Source: Annona cherimola (lineage: Eukaryota > Streptophyta > Magnoliopsida > Magnoliales > Annonaceae). Taken from it: 64,000 nt of DNA. The notes beneath the pieces were generated by a model, which was not told the origin of the DNA, made no database searches, and saw nothing but the letters and a program-made list of their open reading frames with translations. A program made the position numbers and the translations under genes. The stretch lies in contig CM059971.1 in assembly GCA_030490835.1 (NCBI GenBank), positions 24,793,817 to 24,857,816 on the forward strand, read 5' to 3'. Positions 33,551-43,727 of the stretch are shown piece by piece (position 1 is the first letter of the stretch; the number at the start of each line of letters is the position of its first letter).

Positions 33551-34116
33551 TTGAAAAATTGTTCGTTTAAGGGGCCTTTCTGTAATTTTATCCAGCCAGG
33601 GGTTTTATTTGTAAAATTTCTTTCTCCTTCCCCAAACAAGAGAAGCCCTAGCCTGCCGCACATGCCCTGCCGCCCGTCGCCGCTCGTCTCTAGCGCCGAT
33701 GCTGCAACCGTCGGCTTCGTCGCCGGCGTCGCTGCTTTCTGTGCTGCCGCCGGCTGCCAGTCGCCGTCCAAACAGCTAGCAGATCTCGTGTCGCGTCCAG
33801 CCAGTCGTCGCCTGCTGCTCGCTGCCATCTTCTCCGGCGTTGACAGCGCTCAGCAGCGGCAGCTTCGAGCTTCTCCGGCTCCGATCTGTCTCCTTCTAGC
33901 CGCAGAAACGCAGCTTCGCACCAGCAGCAGGGGTCGGGTCACGGCAGCAATTGACGCCGCCGATAATCTCGTTCTGCTGTCACGATTCAGCCCGGCATCT
34001 CCAACGCCGCAGATCGCGAGCATCTGCTCCGGCGCTGGTTCCTTGAGCGAGCAGCGTTGCCCGGTGTCGTTCATTCGGATGGCAGCGACAGGCAGGGCAT
34101 TCGTCCATGGCAGCAG
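33551..34116 (+). other. GC-rich exon-like island inside copia leader, antisense to element
   Basis: The plus strand has a 204-codon ORF from ATG 33551, rich in A, S, P and R, beginning after a GAAGCCCTAGCC sequence typical of plant 5' leaders. The ORF runs over CAG|GTATTCG at 34116, a good splice donor followed by T-rich intron-like sequence. Composition differs sharply from the flanks. I recognise no domain. It may be a transduced first exon of a host gene; it may equally be a GC-rich leader section native to this element family. Confidence 0.4.
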
Positions 34117-34684
34117 GTATTCGTTTTCCCCTTTTTTTTATTATTATTTTTATTTATTATTTTAATTGAAAGACCCATCCGTTTCTAAATATTATATTCA
34201 ATTCAATGCTTCCACTTTTATATGATGTATATTATATAATAATCAATATTTTAATGCAAGCATTGAATGTGGTACATGACACATATAATATAATAATCAA
34301 TAATATATGCACATTGACGTAGAGCATAGACTAGCTAGAAACGGCAGCAACATTATCTATAATTTCAAATCATTATCCAGCTAATTCTCAACGGCATGTT
34401 TTGCGTTTTTAATTAAACCAGAATGAAAATCACATTAAACAGATTTAAGCATGCCGTCATAAAATATTTATAGCATAATGCATTCATTAATAGAACCAAT
34501 ATTAATAATGAATATTCTGAATCCATAATGAATATTCCGTATAACATGATTCAGCATATACATGCATTCATATGGCATGAAGAAAAAAAAATATCAAGTA
34601 ATTAATCCGTAACAAAATAATTTCATGGATAAATGTTTCATACAAATTATGGGTGGAATCTATAATACCCAAAATCGAAACTTG

Positions 34685-34696
34685 TCTCTGATACCA
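34685..34696 (-). other. Primer binding site of copia element
   Basis: The minus strand reads TGGTATCAGAGA, complementary to initiator tRNA-Met, two bases from the 5' LTR end. Confidence 0.9.
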
Positions 34697-34698
34697 CA

Positions 34699-35034
34699 TG
34701 TTGGAAATCATGTGATGCGGAAGCGTACCTGAATCCATGTGTGCGTAGATTCCACCTGTAGACCGAGTAGAGCACGATGTCTTCTCCCTCAACACTTCTC
34801 CCTATAATACTAGCAGTAGATGGGAACCACTAATGATGTAAACCGTGTGAGAAAGGGACCTAGACTCCTATATTTATAGAGCCCTTCCCATCATGACTCA
34901 ACTAGAAGTGTAGTTCTACCTGAACTCAGATTGCGTACGTAATCCAGATATGATTGGGCTATCTTTAAATCCAAGACTTATCATCTAAGACTTATCATCT
35001 AATTAGGACACCTAATAGGAGTATAACTCTAACA
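34699..35034 (-). repeat. 5' LTR of copia element (336 bp)
   Basis: The minus strand begins TGTTAGAG and ends CCAACA. It holds a TATAAATA promoter box (34871-34878) and a short internal duplication AAGACTTATCATCT (around 34974-35000). The target duplication ATTAC follows at 35035. Confidence 0.9.
34871..34878 (-). promoter_or_regulatory. TATA box of copia 5' LTR
   Basis: TATAAATA on the minus strand, within CTCTATAAATATAGGAG, placed for transcription into the leader. Confidence 0.65.
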
Positions 35035-35044
35035 ATTACAACAA

Positions 35045-35320
35045 CAATGCTAAATCATTTTCAACAACCATTATTCTTACCAAATACATCCTATTTGCCT
35101 TCAACCTTCTTTCATTTTCATCAATCACATCATCTATCCCCTCTTTTGAGGTATATACAGTGGCATTATTCTTGCTACATACATCTGACTTGCTTGCACC
35201 ACAATTCATTTCATCAACCACATCATCGTGTCCTCTTTTGAGGTTTATACAATTAGCATTATTCTTGCTAAATAGATCCAACTTGCCCTCAATTTTTTTT
35301 CAATACAAATCAAAGAATGT
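35045..35320 (-). repeat. Coding-like tandem repeat (93-bp period)
   Basis: On the minus strand, units containing AGCAAGAATAATGC, CCTCAAAAGAGG and GATGATGT-GTTGATGAAA begin at about 35269 and 35176 (period 93 bp), plus a partial third. One frame (ORF 35281-35036) reads SKNNANCINLKRGHDDVVDE and SKNNATVYTSKEGIDDVIDE. It continues downstream of the ARM-like fragment and may derive from the same captured gene. Confidence 0.5.
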
Positions 35321-35459
35321 GAATAAACATTAGTGGGAAAAACAAAGAAGGGGCTAAAAAAAAGACCAATATGAACATCGCTGCCCCAAGACGCAACCAA
35401 AAACCTGAGGCATAGTGCACTGCAGAAACATCGAGGCCTCATGCCTCCATTCACAAGGC

Positions 35460-35728
35460 CTCCAACATAAAGTTGTGCAAGCGATGCAGCCTTCCTCCTT
35501 GCTCGTTTCGTGCCTGTGAGCATCGGAACCTATAACAGCCCCCGCAATTGAGGGACCTGCACCACTTTCTTCATTGTTGCCGTGCTCCCCTTACGACACA
35601 TGGCGAGAAGTGTGTCCATGACATTCTCCTTCCCCTTCTGTGTGCCCCACCTCATTAGCTTGACCAGTCCCATTACCACCATCTCATCCTCCTTACCCAC
35701 TGCTTCAACACCAGCCTGCTAGAGGTTG
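35460..35728 (-). pseudogene. ARM-repeat (U-box-like) protein fragment
   Basis: A minus-strand frame reads LVKLMRWGTQKGKENV, then MDTLLAMCRKGSTATMKKVV, a stop, and MLTGTKRARRKAASLAQL. This matches the C-terminal armadillo repeats of plant U-box/ARM proteins, where G-T-x-K-G-K-E-N-A...L-L-x-M-C and G-T-x-R-A-R-R-K-A are typical. Such proteins are E3 ligases or scaffolds; this fragment lacks the U-box and has an in-frame stop. It is fused directly to the kinesin-14 piece upstream (35733-35806), an arrangement not expected in any normal gene. Confidence 0.55.
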
Positions 35729-35732
35729 CGTT

Positions 35733-35806
35733 TCTCCATTCTTTCTTTCAACGCTTTCATCCAGAATTCCATTCACAACACTTAATAGTGATTGAGTTGG
35801 TGCATT
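35733..35806 (-). pseudogene. Kinesin-14 (KIN-14) exon fragment
   Basis: The minus strand from 35806 reads NAPTQSLLSVVNGILDES then VERKNGE, strongly resembling the conserved segment after the CH domain and before the motor of plant KIN-14 kinesins. A TTTTGTGCAG splice acceptor stands immediately before it (AG at 35807-35808), so a true exon start is kept. The KIN-14 match ends after about 25 residues and the frame runs into ARM-repeat sequence. Too short to function as a motor. Confidence 0.65.
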
Positions 35807-36333
35807 CTGCACAAAAGATGCATATTAAAAAGAGAGCAAAAATACTCTTCATCAACAACAAATTCTCGTTATTGTGGATGTAGGATTTAAATCTATATTA
35901 GTTGATTCCAACATCTCTGAAATCTTTGAAGCAGGAAGATTTGCATAACGGCCTTGTTTCAGTTGGAAGATTCCACATGGGATACTACTGATTCTCATGT
36001 AGCCAATCCATTATGAGGTATATCGGACTGTCTGTATCACTGAATTGCGATTTTATATCTCATGCACACTGATTTGGCAGCTAGAGGTAATCGTCAGTGA
36101 CAAAATACCTATCAACATAGGAAAATATGCATTTTTGGCAAATGGCAAAACCGAGTGGCTTCCACCATATTGCTGATCAAGATATTGATGAGTACAGCGC
36201 CTAATTGGTCGTGAATGAGTACGTCATAAACGCAGCAACCCTTCCATGCTCACAATTTTTAGACAATCTTCCATATCCAAAATGCAGGAAGTAAGAAGCA
36301 TGAAACAGAAAGAACAGGGAGACAAAAATTTAC

Positions 36334-36408
36334 CTGACGAAGGAACCCCTCCAGAGTTCCAAGCTTTCCCATCACCATTGCCATCTGTCCCATGTAATTG
36401 GCAGTATT
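36334..36408 (-). pseudogene. TGA-type bZIP factor exon fragment
   Basis: The minus strand reads NTANYMGQMAMVM then GKLGTLEGFLRQ, and is followed exactly by a splice donor (GTAAAT at 36333-36328). The peptide fits the DOG1 region of plant TGA transcription factors, where MAMGKL-x-x-LE-x-F-x-RQ precedes an exon boundary. A TGA codon lies just upstream of the match, so only one exon end is present. It lies inside the right CT-rich arm and upstream, on the same strand, of the KIN-14 exon. Confidence 0.7.
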
Positions 36409-36465
36409 TCAGCTAGTGACTATTGCACCGCTTCCATACCTTGACACAAGGCATCTTCTGCCTGT

Positions 36466-36622
36466 TGAGAGGGCGGGCGGAGAGAGAGAGAGCGGGAGGA
36501 GGCGGGAGGGAGCAGGGCGGGCGGAGAGAGGTGAGGGAGAGGGAGAAAGATCGCGAGAGGAAGGACACAGGAGGGAGCGCGATGCTGTGAGAGAGAGGTG
36601 AGGGAGAGATCGCGGGGTGGGG
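36466..36622 (-). repeat. CT-rich arm, right copy (inverted relative to 26153-26420)
   Basis: The reverse complement contains CGCGATCTCTCCCTCACC, CACAGCATCGCGCTCCCTCC and CCGCCCGCCCT, in the order found in the left arm. Read on the minus strand it leads directly into the TGA exon piece, as a 5' UTR or promoter would. Confidence 0.7.
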
Positions 36623-37733
36623 TTGTTGATGAAGATGAGTAAGTTGGGTTTTAGATTGCCCTTATCAATTTAATTCAGTCAGTCCTGTGTGTTTATCATA
36701 CGTGTCCTAAGCAACTGTCGCCATACGCTTGGAACTGAATTCGTGCCTTTGAGATGCCAGGAAAAAGCATAAGGTAGTAATGGTATGCAAATAATTAAAA
36801 AATAATATAAATACATAAAATAAAATCAAAGAAGTCTGCTTGATTATGGTTCTTCAACTTGTTAGAAAGAGGGTTGTCTCCGGGGTGTTCCTTAGAAATG
36901 AAAAATGAATCTGACGGCAAAATCTGTTAAAGCTTATGATTAGGGGAGGAGGTCACTGTAAAAACATTGATAAGGATGCCAGAAGAGGTTGGCATTACCC
37001 AGGACTCACAGTAAACATGATGTTTTACAGATACACCACCTTGACTTTCAAAATTACAAAATCAGACAAATTCAAAATTTTGTTAAAATTCAATAAACCC
37101 ATATTTAAGCAGACCACAGAAACTTGAAAAAAAAAAAAAAAAAAAAAACATTTTTAGACTCCCGTGAATCCTCAGATGCATGGAGTCCGCATGTGATCCC
37201 TACGCATATGTCAAATATCATCTTGCCATGAGTTCATTCAGTGAGCGTATTTCAAATAAATAAAATAGTCCCATGATCACTAGAAAAAAAAAATAAATAA
37301 ATAAAACTTTCGACCACCTCATGTGTATTTTCTAAACCTATAAAAATAAATCTTGAACAATTAAACATTACTTTTGCATCAAGAAAGAAAAAAGTCATAT
37401 AAGAATACATTCAGTGCCGCCGGAGAACTATGATGCCTAGGGAATCAGATCAACATTAACTGTTTAAACAGTAAAATGCATTTTTGCCGAATGAATCAAG
37501 GTGATAGCGGAATTGATAAAATGCTAGCAATATTTAATAGAAATTGCAGAAAATTTAGAATATAAATATTCTTTTGGCATTATAAAAGCACAGGAGTCGT
37601 CGCTAACCATTTGAGTGGTTGGACCCAGCACAGACTAATTTTAGAGGATTCTAAGTGTGCCACTTGATCGAAAGAACAATAAATGAGAATGGAATTGCAT
37701 CATTGATTAATGGGTACTAAAAATAGTACAAAA
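36623..37733. other. No gene recognised
   Basis: Ordinary AT-rich sequence with a 22-base poly-A tract (37127-37148) that may mark a retrotransposed end; no parent sequence is recognised upstream of it. Confidence 0.45.
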
Positions 37734-37925
37734 GGTATGTTTGACAAGTAATAGAACTTTCTTAACAAAAAATTTTTATGCAAAAGTTTTTGAAATAATA
37801 TGATATAATAGAAATATTGGTAGTTGTAGAGAAATTATTGAAAAATAGAATAGTTGTATATGAAAATAATTAAAAAATAAACAATTGTAGGGAGTAAAAA
37901 AATATTGTTGTATCCAAAAACGCCC
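37734..37925. mobile_element. Tourist-like MITE, deleted copy
   Basis: Starts GGTATGTTTGACAAG, ends CCAAAAACGCCC, flanked by AAA on both sides. The interior matches the common family with internal deletions. Confidence 0.65.
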
Positions 37926-38234
37926 AAAGTCTTTTAAAAAAGCTCCAGAAGGATTGTTGTGCCCTTTTATGACATGAGTATGTGGAAGACCAAATCATAA
38001 TAGTCGTGCTTCGTTCAATCATAATTTTCTGATTATCCAATCATTTAGCCTTGGATACATTATTGCAGGAACAATACGAGCAGTTGAAGATTTTTCTAAT
38101 AAATGTATGAGCTGCATCTAATTTTAATTCATGTGAATTTGATAATTTTTTGAATTAATAAAATACCAGATAAATTCAAAAATTACCAAATTTTACAGTG
38201 AGAAAATCTAAGCAGAGTCCAATATTTATACAAA

Positions 38235-38930
38235 AAAAAATATTTCTGGAATATAGCAGACAATGAGAATTTTTTTTTTTTTATACATATTTTCTATACA
38301 ATCACTACACCTATATATAACTATCTTATTTTGTTATTACTTTTTACAATTTTTATTATACTTACTTTATCTATTTCAACTTTATTCTCTATACTTATAA
38401 TCATTATCTTATCATATCACATCACTCTTTCACTTTTTTCAAACTCTTATCCCAAAATGGTTCTTTTTTTTTTTGAGTATGTTTGGCATGTGTTAAAAAA
38501 TGAAGAAAACTTTTAGGAAAAAATTGGAAAAAGTAAGAGAGTGATATGATATGATATAATATGACAAAGATAATTACTAGAAGTAAAGAGAATAAAGTTA
38601 AAATAGATAGAATAGTTGTATGAAAAGATGTAAAAAATGATTATAAAGTAAGACAATTCCATAGAAAGATATTTGAAAAAGTTCAATAAACTTTTTCTTT
38701 TCCATCATATGTTTGGCAATGAGAAAAGAAAAAAATTACAACTTTTCCACGCTTTTTTATACAAGCAACACACTTTCCGATACAATTATTTTGCTTTTCA
38801 ATCATTTTTCACATCTTTCCATCTAACTATTGCATCTGCTTTAACTTCATTTCTTTTATACGTAATCATCACTCCTATGGATTATCATATCATATCATTC
38901 TGTCATTTTTTCCATTTACAAAACGCACAT
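38235..38930. repeat. Cluster of three partial Tourist-like MITEs in alternating orientation
   Basis: Segments 38235-38470, 38480-38705 and 38706-38930 each carry the family interior (ATATCATATCA, TTTAACTTTATTC, AACTAT blocks), the middle one inverted. Ends are decayed. The array gives several possible hairpins. Confidence 0.65.
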
Positions 38931-39612
38931 GGTAATGAAGATATGGAAGGAAGTGAGGAAGTAGAGAAGAGAATATTTTTAAAAAATATAATGCTTATAC
39001 GATATGATATGATATGAGTAAAATAAGAATAAATATAGTTGAAGATAATTGTGTGAGAAAACGATCAGAATATATGGATAAAAATTAAAATATAATATAA
39101 TTAAATAATTAAGATATCAAATCATTTTTTAAAAAATGTGTACATGAGAGGTATAAAAGTAGCTTTCCCACATAAGCAATTTACCAAATGCACAACTACC
39201 CTTGTTATGGGGCATAGAGGACCTGGTTAAGAAAACGTATGGGCTAGGTAAGAACTCGTACTATTATCATTGGTTGTGGCTCATTTTTTGCCTCTCCTAC
39301 AAACCTTGACTAGTTGCTGAGCCATCTATTTGATCCATGGGGTCCATTTGTTAACAAGCTTAGCCTCTTGATTGGGAAAGTAGTTCGTCACCTCTCCTCC
39401 ACACATTTTATAAAAAAATGATTTGATATCTTAACTATCTAACTATCCTACATTTTATAATTTTTATTCATATATTTCGATCATTTTTTCACACAACTAT
39501 CTTATTTATTCATATTTTGCTTTTATCGATTCATATTACGTTCACACTTTTTAAAAATATTATCTTTTCTACTTCCTCACTTCCTTCTCTACTCACATTA
39601 CGAAACGAACCT
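38931..39612. repeat. Inverted pair of MITEs (CCGTTTGGTAATG family)
   Basis: 38931-39160 and 39395-39612 are inverted copies sharing GGAAGTGAGGAAGTAGA, AAGATATCAAATCATTTTTT and AAAATGTGT blocks, separated by about 230 bp of unrelated sequence. They belong with the MITE at 41047-41198. Confidence 0.7.
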
Positions 39613-40320
39613 GATAAATTTCTTGAATTAGGCTACTTTTGATGCTTAGACTTGACTATTTTGAAAATTCTGCCCCACCAAGAATTCAAGCTTGGAAGCC
39701 AATTAAAATAGTTGTCCCTTTCAAGAAAAGGCAAAATTTGGATCTACATGATCTACGCCATCTATTATTCGAATGGCAACCTTGGATTCTCTATTTGGAT
39801 GCAATTTGCATCATTTTTGTGCCAAGGCCCTTTGAATTTTAATGCTGTTTAGCATAGGCTGTATGTTTCCAAAGTGCGCTAAGAGTCAATCAGTTGCATC
39901 TATGGCGAAGCCCATGCAACAAAGTTTGCCTCAATCTAACATTGACTTTATAAATTCTAAACCCTAAACCATGACTCTATTTATATAAATCTCCATTGAA
40001 CTAAGAGTAGTAAGTTTAAATTTTCATTTAAATATATAGTGACTAACGAATCATATAAGCAAAAGTAACATTGCATCATCTAATTAATTTTATAAAAATA
40101 AAATAACATACAATATATTTCTAAAAGAAAATTTATAGCACTAATAAGTGTAAAGCTAAATGATAAACATTAAACACGAACATAAGGTAAATAAAACTAA
40201 TCTAATTTTCCCGTGATATGATTTCAATATAACAAACACGTATTTAAAGCATAAATCAAACAATATAAATTATGTGTGGAAAATGTTATCTAAGTTGTTT
40301 ATATATAACATTTATATTAC
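39613..40320. other. No gene recognised
   Basis: A 67-codon ORF at 39639-39842 (plus) has no recognised domain; the rest is stop-rich AT sequence. Confidence 0.45.
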
Positions 40321-40599
40321 CGGTGTGTTTGCTAATAACAAAAAAAAATGTCAAGCTAAAACATTTCAATCTTCATAACTACCATATTTTTTAATTAATT
40401 TCTTCGCATTTTCCTATACAACTATCTTATTTTTTAATCATTTCTATACAACTACTTACATAATTAACCTATATATCTTAACTTTATTCTTTTTGTTCAT
40501 CATCATTACTCCTATTATATCATATCATTTTCTTTTATTTCAAAAACTTTTATGTCAAAACTTGTCATCCAAAAGTTTTATCACTTCCCAAACACATCG
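40321..40599. mobile_element. Tourist-like MITE
   Basis: Starts CGGTGTGTTTG, ends CCAAACACATCG; flanked by TAC (left) and TAA (right), a one-mismatch TWA-type duplication. Full family interior. Confidence 0.8.
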
Positions 40600-41046
40600 T
40601 AAATATAAAAAATGAAATCAAGTTTGAGTTCCTTGAGCTTGGGTTCACTGAAATTCTAACCTTATTTAAAATCAGTTCATCAAATTCGAATTTTCAAAAT
40701 ACTAACTCTAATACTATATTTTTCTAAAGTTTAAGCTTAACTCTTCCCAAATTGCACCAATAATTGCAATAGGTGGTAATTGAGTTGAACAATGATTGGA
40801 ATAGAAGCGGAATAGAACGGATGCCATTATTCCAATGGAATAGTATGCCAAGGGGTAGTGCAAATGCTAGAGAAGGGCGGGAGCGAGAAGGGGTACATGA
40901 CATTATAATGGTAGTTCCAATTCGTATTTGATTAGAACAACCTGTGACATCATATATCCTCTTCTCTCCCCCTTTAAACCCATCTCTCCTTGTTTTAGGA
41001 ACATGATGTACCCTATTTCCTTCAAACAGTGAATGTGTTGTTCTAA
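40600..41046. other. No gene recognised
   Basis: A minus-strand ORF (41092-40724) has no recognised domain and overlaps the MITE start; not supported as a gene. Confidence 0.4.
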
Positions 41047-41198
41047 GGCACCGTTTGGTAACAATAGTAGGCGGGAAATATATCTTTCTCACATTTTTTC
41101 TATTTTTTCACAAAACTATCCTATTTCTTCCTATTTTCATACTTTTCGAAAATATTCTCTTCTTCACTTTTCACCGACTTACATTACCAAACGGTGCC
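41047..41198. mobile_element. Intact small MITE with perfect 15-bp TIRs (TSD TAA)
   Basis: Ends GGCACCGTTTGGTAA and TTACCAAACGGTGCC are perfectly inverted over 15 bp. TAA stands on both sides (41044-41046, 41199-41201). At 152 bp with intact ends it is the best-preserved MITE in the window and probably a recent insertion. Confidence 0.9.
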
Positions 41199-42043
41199 TA
41201 ATTATAATCCATTTCCACTTGAGTTGAAGGTGAACAATGGTTGAACACCAAAGCATGCCTTGTTATCTTGGAGCAATAAATGCTCCCAATGCAATGACAT
41301 GTCCATACCTTTCCCTTATCTCCTTATTTTTCACTTTTTGCAGCCGTTCATACGTGTCATCACATGGGGGGTCAACCGTTCCAACCATGTTGTAATCTGT
41401 ATCCGTGGCTGACCGTATCTCTTCAGTCCGGACCACCCACCCTTCTAATGACCATTACCATTTATTGGGGGTGCCCCAATTAGCTTTTCTTGATTTCATT
41501 GATTGATCTCGACCACCCCAGCTTTAGTGACTAATGCATAAGTTGATGTTTTGAAATCCATCCGCCATGCACATTTACCTCAGATTTTTCTTTGAGCCAT
41601 CGCGAATGCTTTTGGGAAAATAAATCTAACTTCACTCATCGACCAATTTGGAATCTTGAATCCTTGAACATCACATCTTGACAATTGGTTTTCGCGAGTT
41701 GATAATCTATTAAATTAGATGATCTGAAGTATCCATCATAAAGATGGATAATGATTCAACACTACAAAAAAAATAATTTTCGTTAAAAGCTTATATAGTG
41801 TAAAAACTATTATCTTTTAAGAATAAATATATAGCTATTAAATTTTTTACAAAGAAAATAGTATAAATACTGTTTATAAAGTTTGCATAATGTAGAATCA
41901 AATATATCCTCTGTATTTGACTCTAATCTTAAATATACTTGCATAACGTAGAATCAAATATATCCACTATATTTGACTCTAATCTTCAATATACTCACGA
42001 CATTCTTAAAAAGTCCAAATATACTCACTATATTTGTATTTAA
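41199..42043. other. No gene; one 56-bp tandem duplication at 41885-41996
   Basis: GCATAATGTAGAATCAAATA at 41885 recurs at 41941 (one difference), period 56 bp. Otherwise nothing recognisable. Confidence 0.6.
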
Positions 42044-42680
42044 GATATGTTTGGAAAGTAAAAAAACTTTTAATGAAAAATTTTTAGAAATTAAAATTGT
42101 AAAATTATATGATATAATAGAGATAATGATGAAAAGTAAAGAGAATAAAATTAAAATAAATAAGTTAAATATAACGTTTGATTCAATGCAGCAGGATGCG
42201 TAGAAATGTCAATGCACCCCACTGCAAAATTCATTTTTAAAATTTTTTGAAATTTTTTTCATAAAACTGTTAATCTAAATGTATTTAACAAGTATATCAA
42301 TTTTTACCATTTTGTGAGATTTTTAGATATTTTTTTGAATTTTTAAAAACTAGTAGTATTTTAGTAATTTTAAATTACTAAAACGGTCACTGATTTTTAA
42401 AAATTCAAAAAAATCTAAAAATCTCTAAAAATAATAAAAATTGATACACATATTAAATATACATAGTTTAATATTTGTGTGAAAAGAGTTGCAAAAAAAA
42501 TAAGGTTTTGCAGTGGGAGATGCATTAAAACAATTTTCGTTAAGTGTATAAATAGTTGTCTACAAATGATTAGAAAATAAGATAGTTATCCCCAAAGATA
42601 CGAAAAATAATTTAAAAATATGATTGTTGTATATACTGAAAAGTTTTAATTTTGAAAACTTTTATGAATTGCAAAAATTT
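42044..42680. mobile_element. Tourist-like MITE interrupted by a fold-back element
   Basis: The left part 42044-42171 starts GATATGTTTGGAAAG after TAA. The right part (about 42543-42680) continues the family interior (AAATAGTTGTCTACAAATGA). Between them lies fold-back family A. Confidence 0.65.
42172..42542. mobile_element. Fold-back MITE family A, copy 2
   Basis: Terminal inverted segments TAACG...AATGCA; long arms (ATACACATATTAAATATAC near 42452 against its complement near 42275) and a centre near 42370 (TTAGTAATTTTAAATTACTAAAA). Nested in a Tourist-like MITE, hence younger than it. Confidence 0.7.
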
Positions 42681-42789
42681 TTGATAAATAGTACAGATTA
42701 TTTTTAAAATATTTTGAAATTAAAAATTAAAAAAACGAACATGTATTCTAATGCTTATGATAAGTATTGAAGCATTGCCCAAAAATACA

Positions 42790-43166
42790 ATCTGTTGGGC
42801 CTGGCCTGCCTGGACATAGAGGCGCGTTTTCCAGCATTTGTCAGCAATGATGGAAAGTTCCGCCGGAGATGAGAAATTTTCCCCCACGAAGAAATCCAAC
42901 AGATGCCTCGTCTACGAAAAGAAAAGCAAACGCTTACCTCTGCTTGGGTGGACAGTATATTGGATCGAGCGCGAATCCATTTAGTTTTCCCGTCTTCAGC
43001 TGACTGATCCCACTGCTCGATCAGTGGATTCTTCTTGCTGTTGCTGTCGAGTCAGACATCCCCATCTTCTTCTTTTTCCGCCTTATGAGCTAATATTTGA
43101 CACGGATCTAATGCCATCCTTGCGAGAGATCTCCTCCGATCTCCTTCGGAATCCCGATTAGAAGTC
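42790..43166 (+). promoter_or_regulatory. GC-richer upstream region of orphan exon
   Basis: Base composition changes from AT-rich to mixed, with CT-rich stretches near 43060. No clear TATA box is seen. It could be the 5' UTR and promoter of the ORF at 43167. Confidence 0.3.
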
Positions 43167-43442
43167 ATGTCAGAAAACCCTTCTTTTCTCGTGGAGAAGG
43201 AGGAGCCGGAGCTTGAAGCAATTTTGATTCAGATCCGGCTACCAGATGACGCTGCCGGCGGGGCAAAGCGGGCTAGTCTTCGGCTGCCTGGACTTTTGTC
43301 GAGAGGCATGCCTTTTCCTCAAATAAGGTTAGCGTTGCAGACCCCTTCTATAACATTAGGGTTTCGAGCCGGTGGGGGTAATAATGGAGATTCTTCCCTC
43401 TTTAATCTTTTTGATCCACTTCCCTCCTACTGTGATAAATGA
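43167..43442 (+). CDS. Orphan first-exon-like ORF, 91 aa, unrecognised
   Basis: An ATG at 43167 begins MSENPSFLVEKEEPELEAIL; the remainder is R/L/G-rich. The sequence is GC-richer than its surroundings and follows a leader-like region. Within the ORF at about 43326, AATAAG|GTTAGCG could be a splice donor, giving a first exon of about 53 codons. No downstream exon is found: a LINE begins at 43571 and transposons continue to 50 kb. I recognise no family. It may be the 5' end of a real gene whose remainder was displaced, or a stranded duplicate. Confidence 0.4.
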   Translation: MSENPSFLVEKEEPELEAILIQIRLPDDAAGGAKRASLRLPGLLSRGMPFPQIRLALQTPSITLGFRAGGGNNGDSSLFNLFDPLPSYCDK

Positions 43443-43727
43443 TAGTGCCTTTGGAGCTGTTGTTTTGTCGTTTTGTGGCTTGGATTAACGCCCTGAAAGG
43501 CTCTTTTCTCCCATGGTGTAAGCGGATAAATTTAAAACTTTGGGGTGTTTATGTGAAATGATAAAACTTTTAGAGTTTCTATCTTACTACCGGTCTTAAG
43601 CACGAAAAAAAATGAGGGTTGACATGTCAGGTTGGCAGCCGGTACTATTAAAAATCACTGTCGCATCTCTTATGGATTCTGAAAATATACTAAAAGTTGT
43701 TAATGCTAGGGCGTCCTCTATAAGCGA

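Larger units (their letters stand above)
32106..34684 (-). other. Untranslated leader of copia element (2.6 kb)
   Basis: The region between primer binding site and gag is much longer than the usual tens to hundreds of bases. It contains the stem-loops at 32300-32610, TA-rich sequence, GGGCC-rich sequence at 33270-33480 and a GC-rich island at 33640-34116. No gag-like frame precedes 32105. Confidence 0.75.
27598..35034 (-). mobile_element. Ty1-copia retrotransposon, near complete, TSD ATTAC
   Basis: A minus-strand element flanked by a perfect 5-bp duplication ATTAC (27593-27597 and 35035-35039). Order: 5' LTR 34699-35034, primer binding site 34685-34696, a 2.6 kb leader, gag-pol 32105-28043, polypurine tract 27648-27661, 3' LTR 27598-27647. 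The coding region carries only two in-frame stops and one shift, and the duplication is intact, so insertion is not very old. Two features are odd: the LTRs are 336 and 50 bp long, and the leader holds a GC-rich island. It sits inside the block of captured gene pieces. Confidence 0.9.

Noticed and set aside
26153..36622. CT-rich arms as definite terminal inverted repeats of a Mutator-type element
   Set aside because: Homology and orientation fit, but no 9-bp duplication or conserved outer border could be found, so the superfamily was left open.
37127..37148. Poly-A tract as the tail of a processed retrocopy
   Set aside because: No coding or SINE-like sequence upstream and no matching target duplication found.
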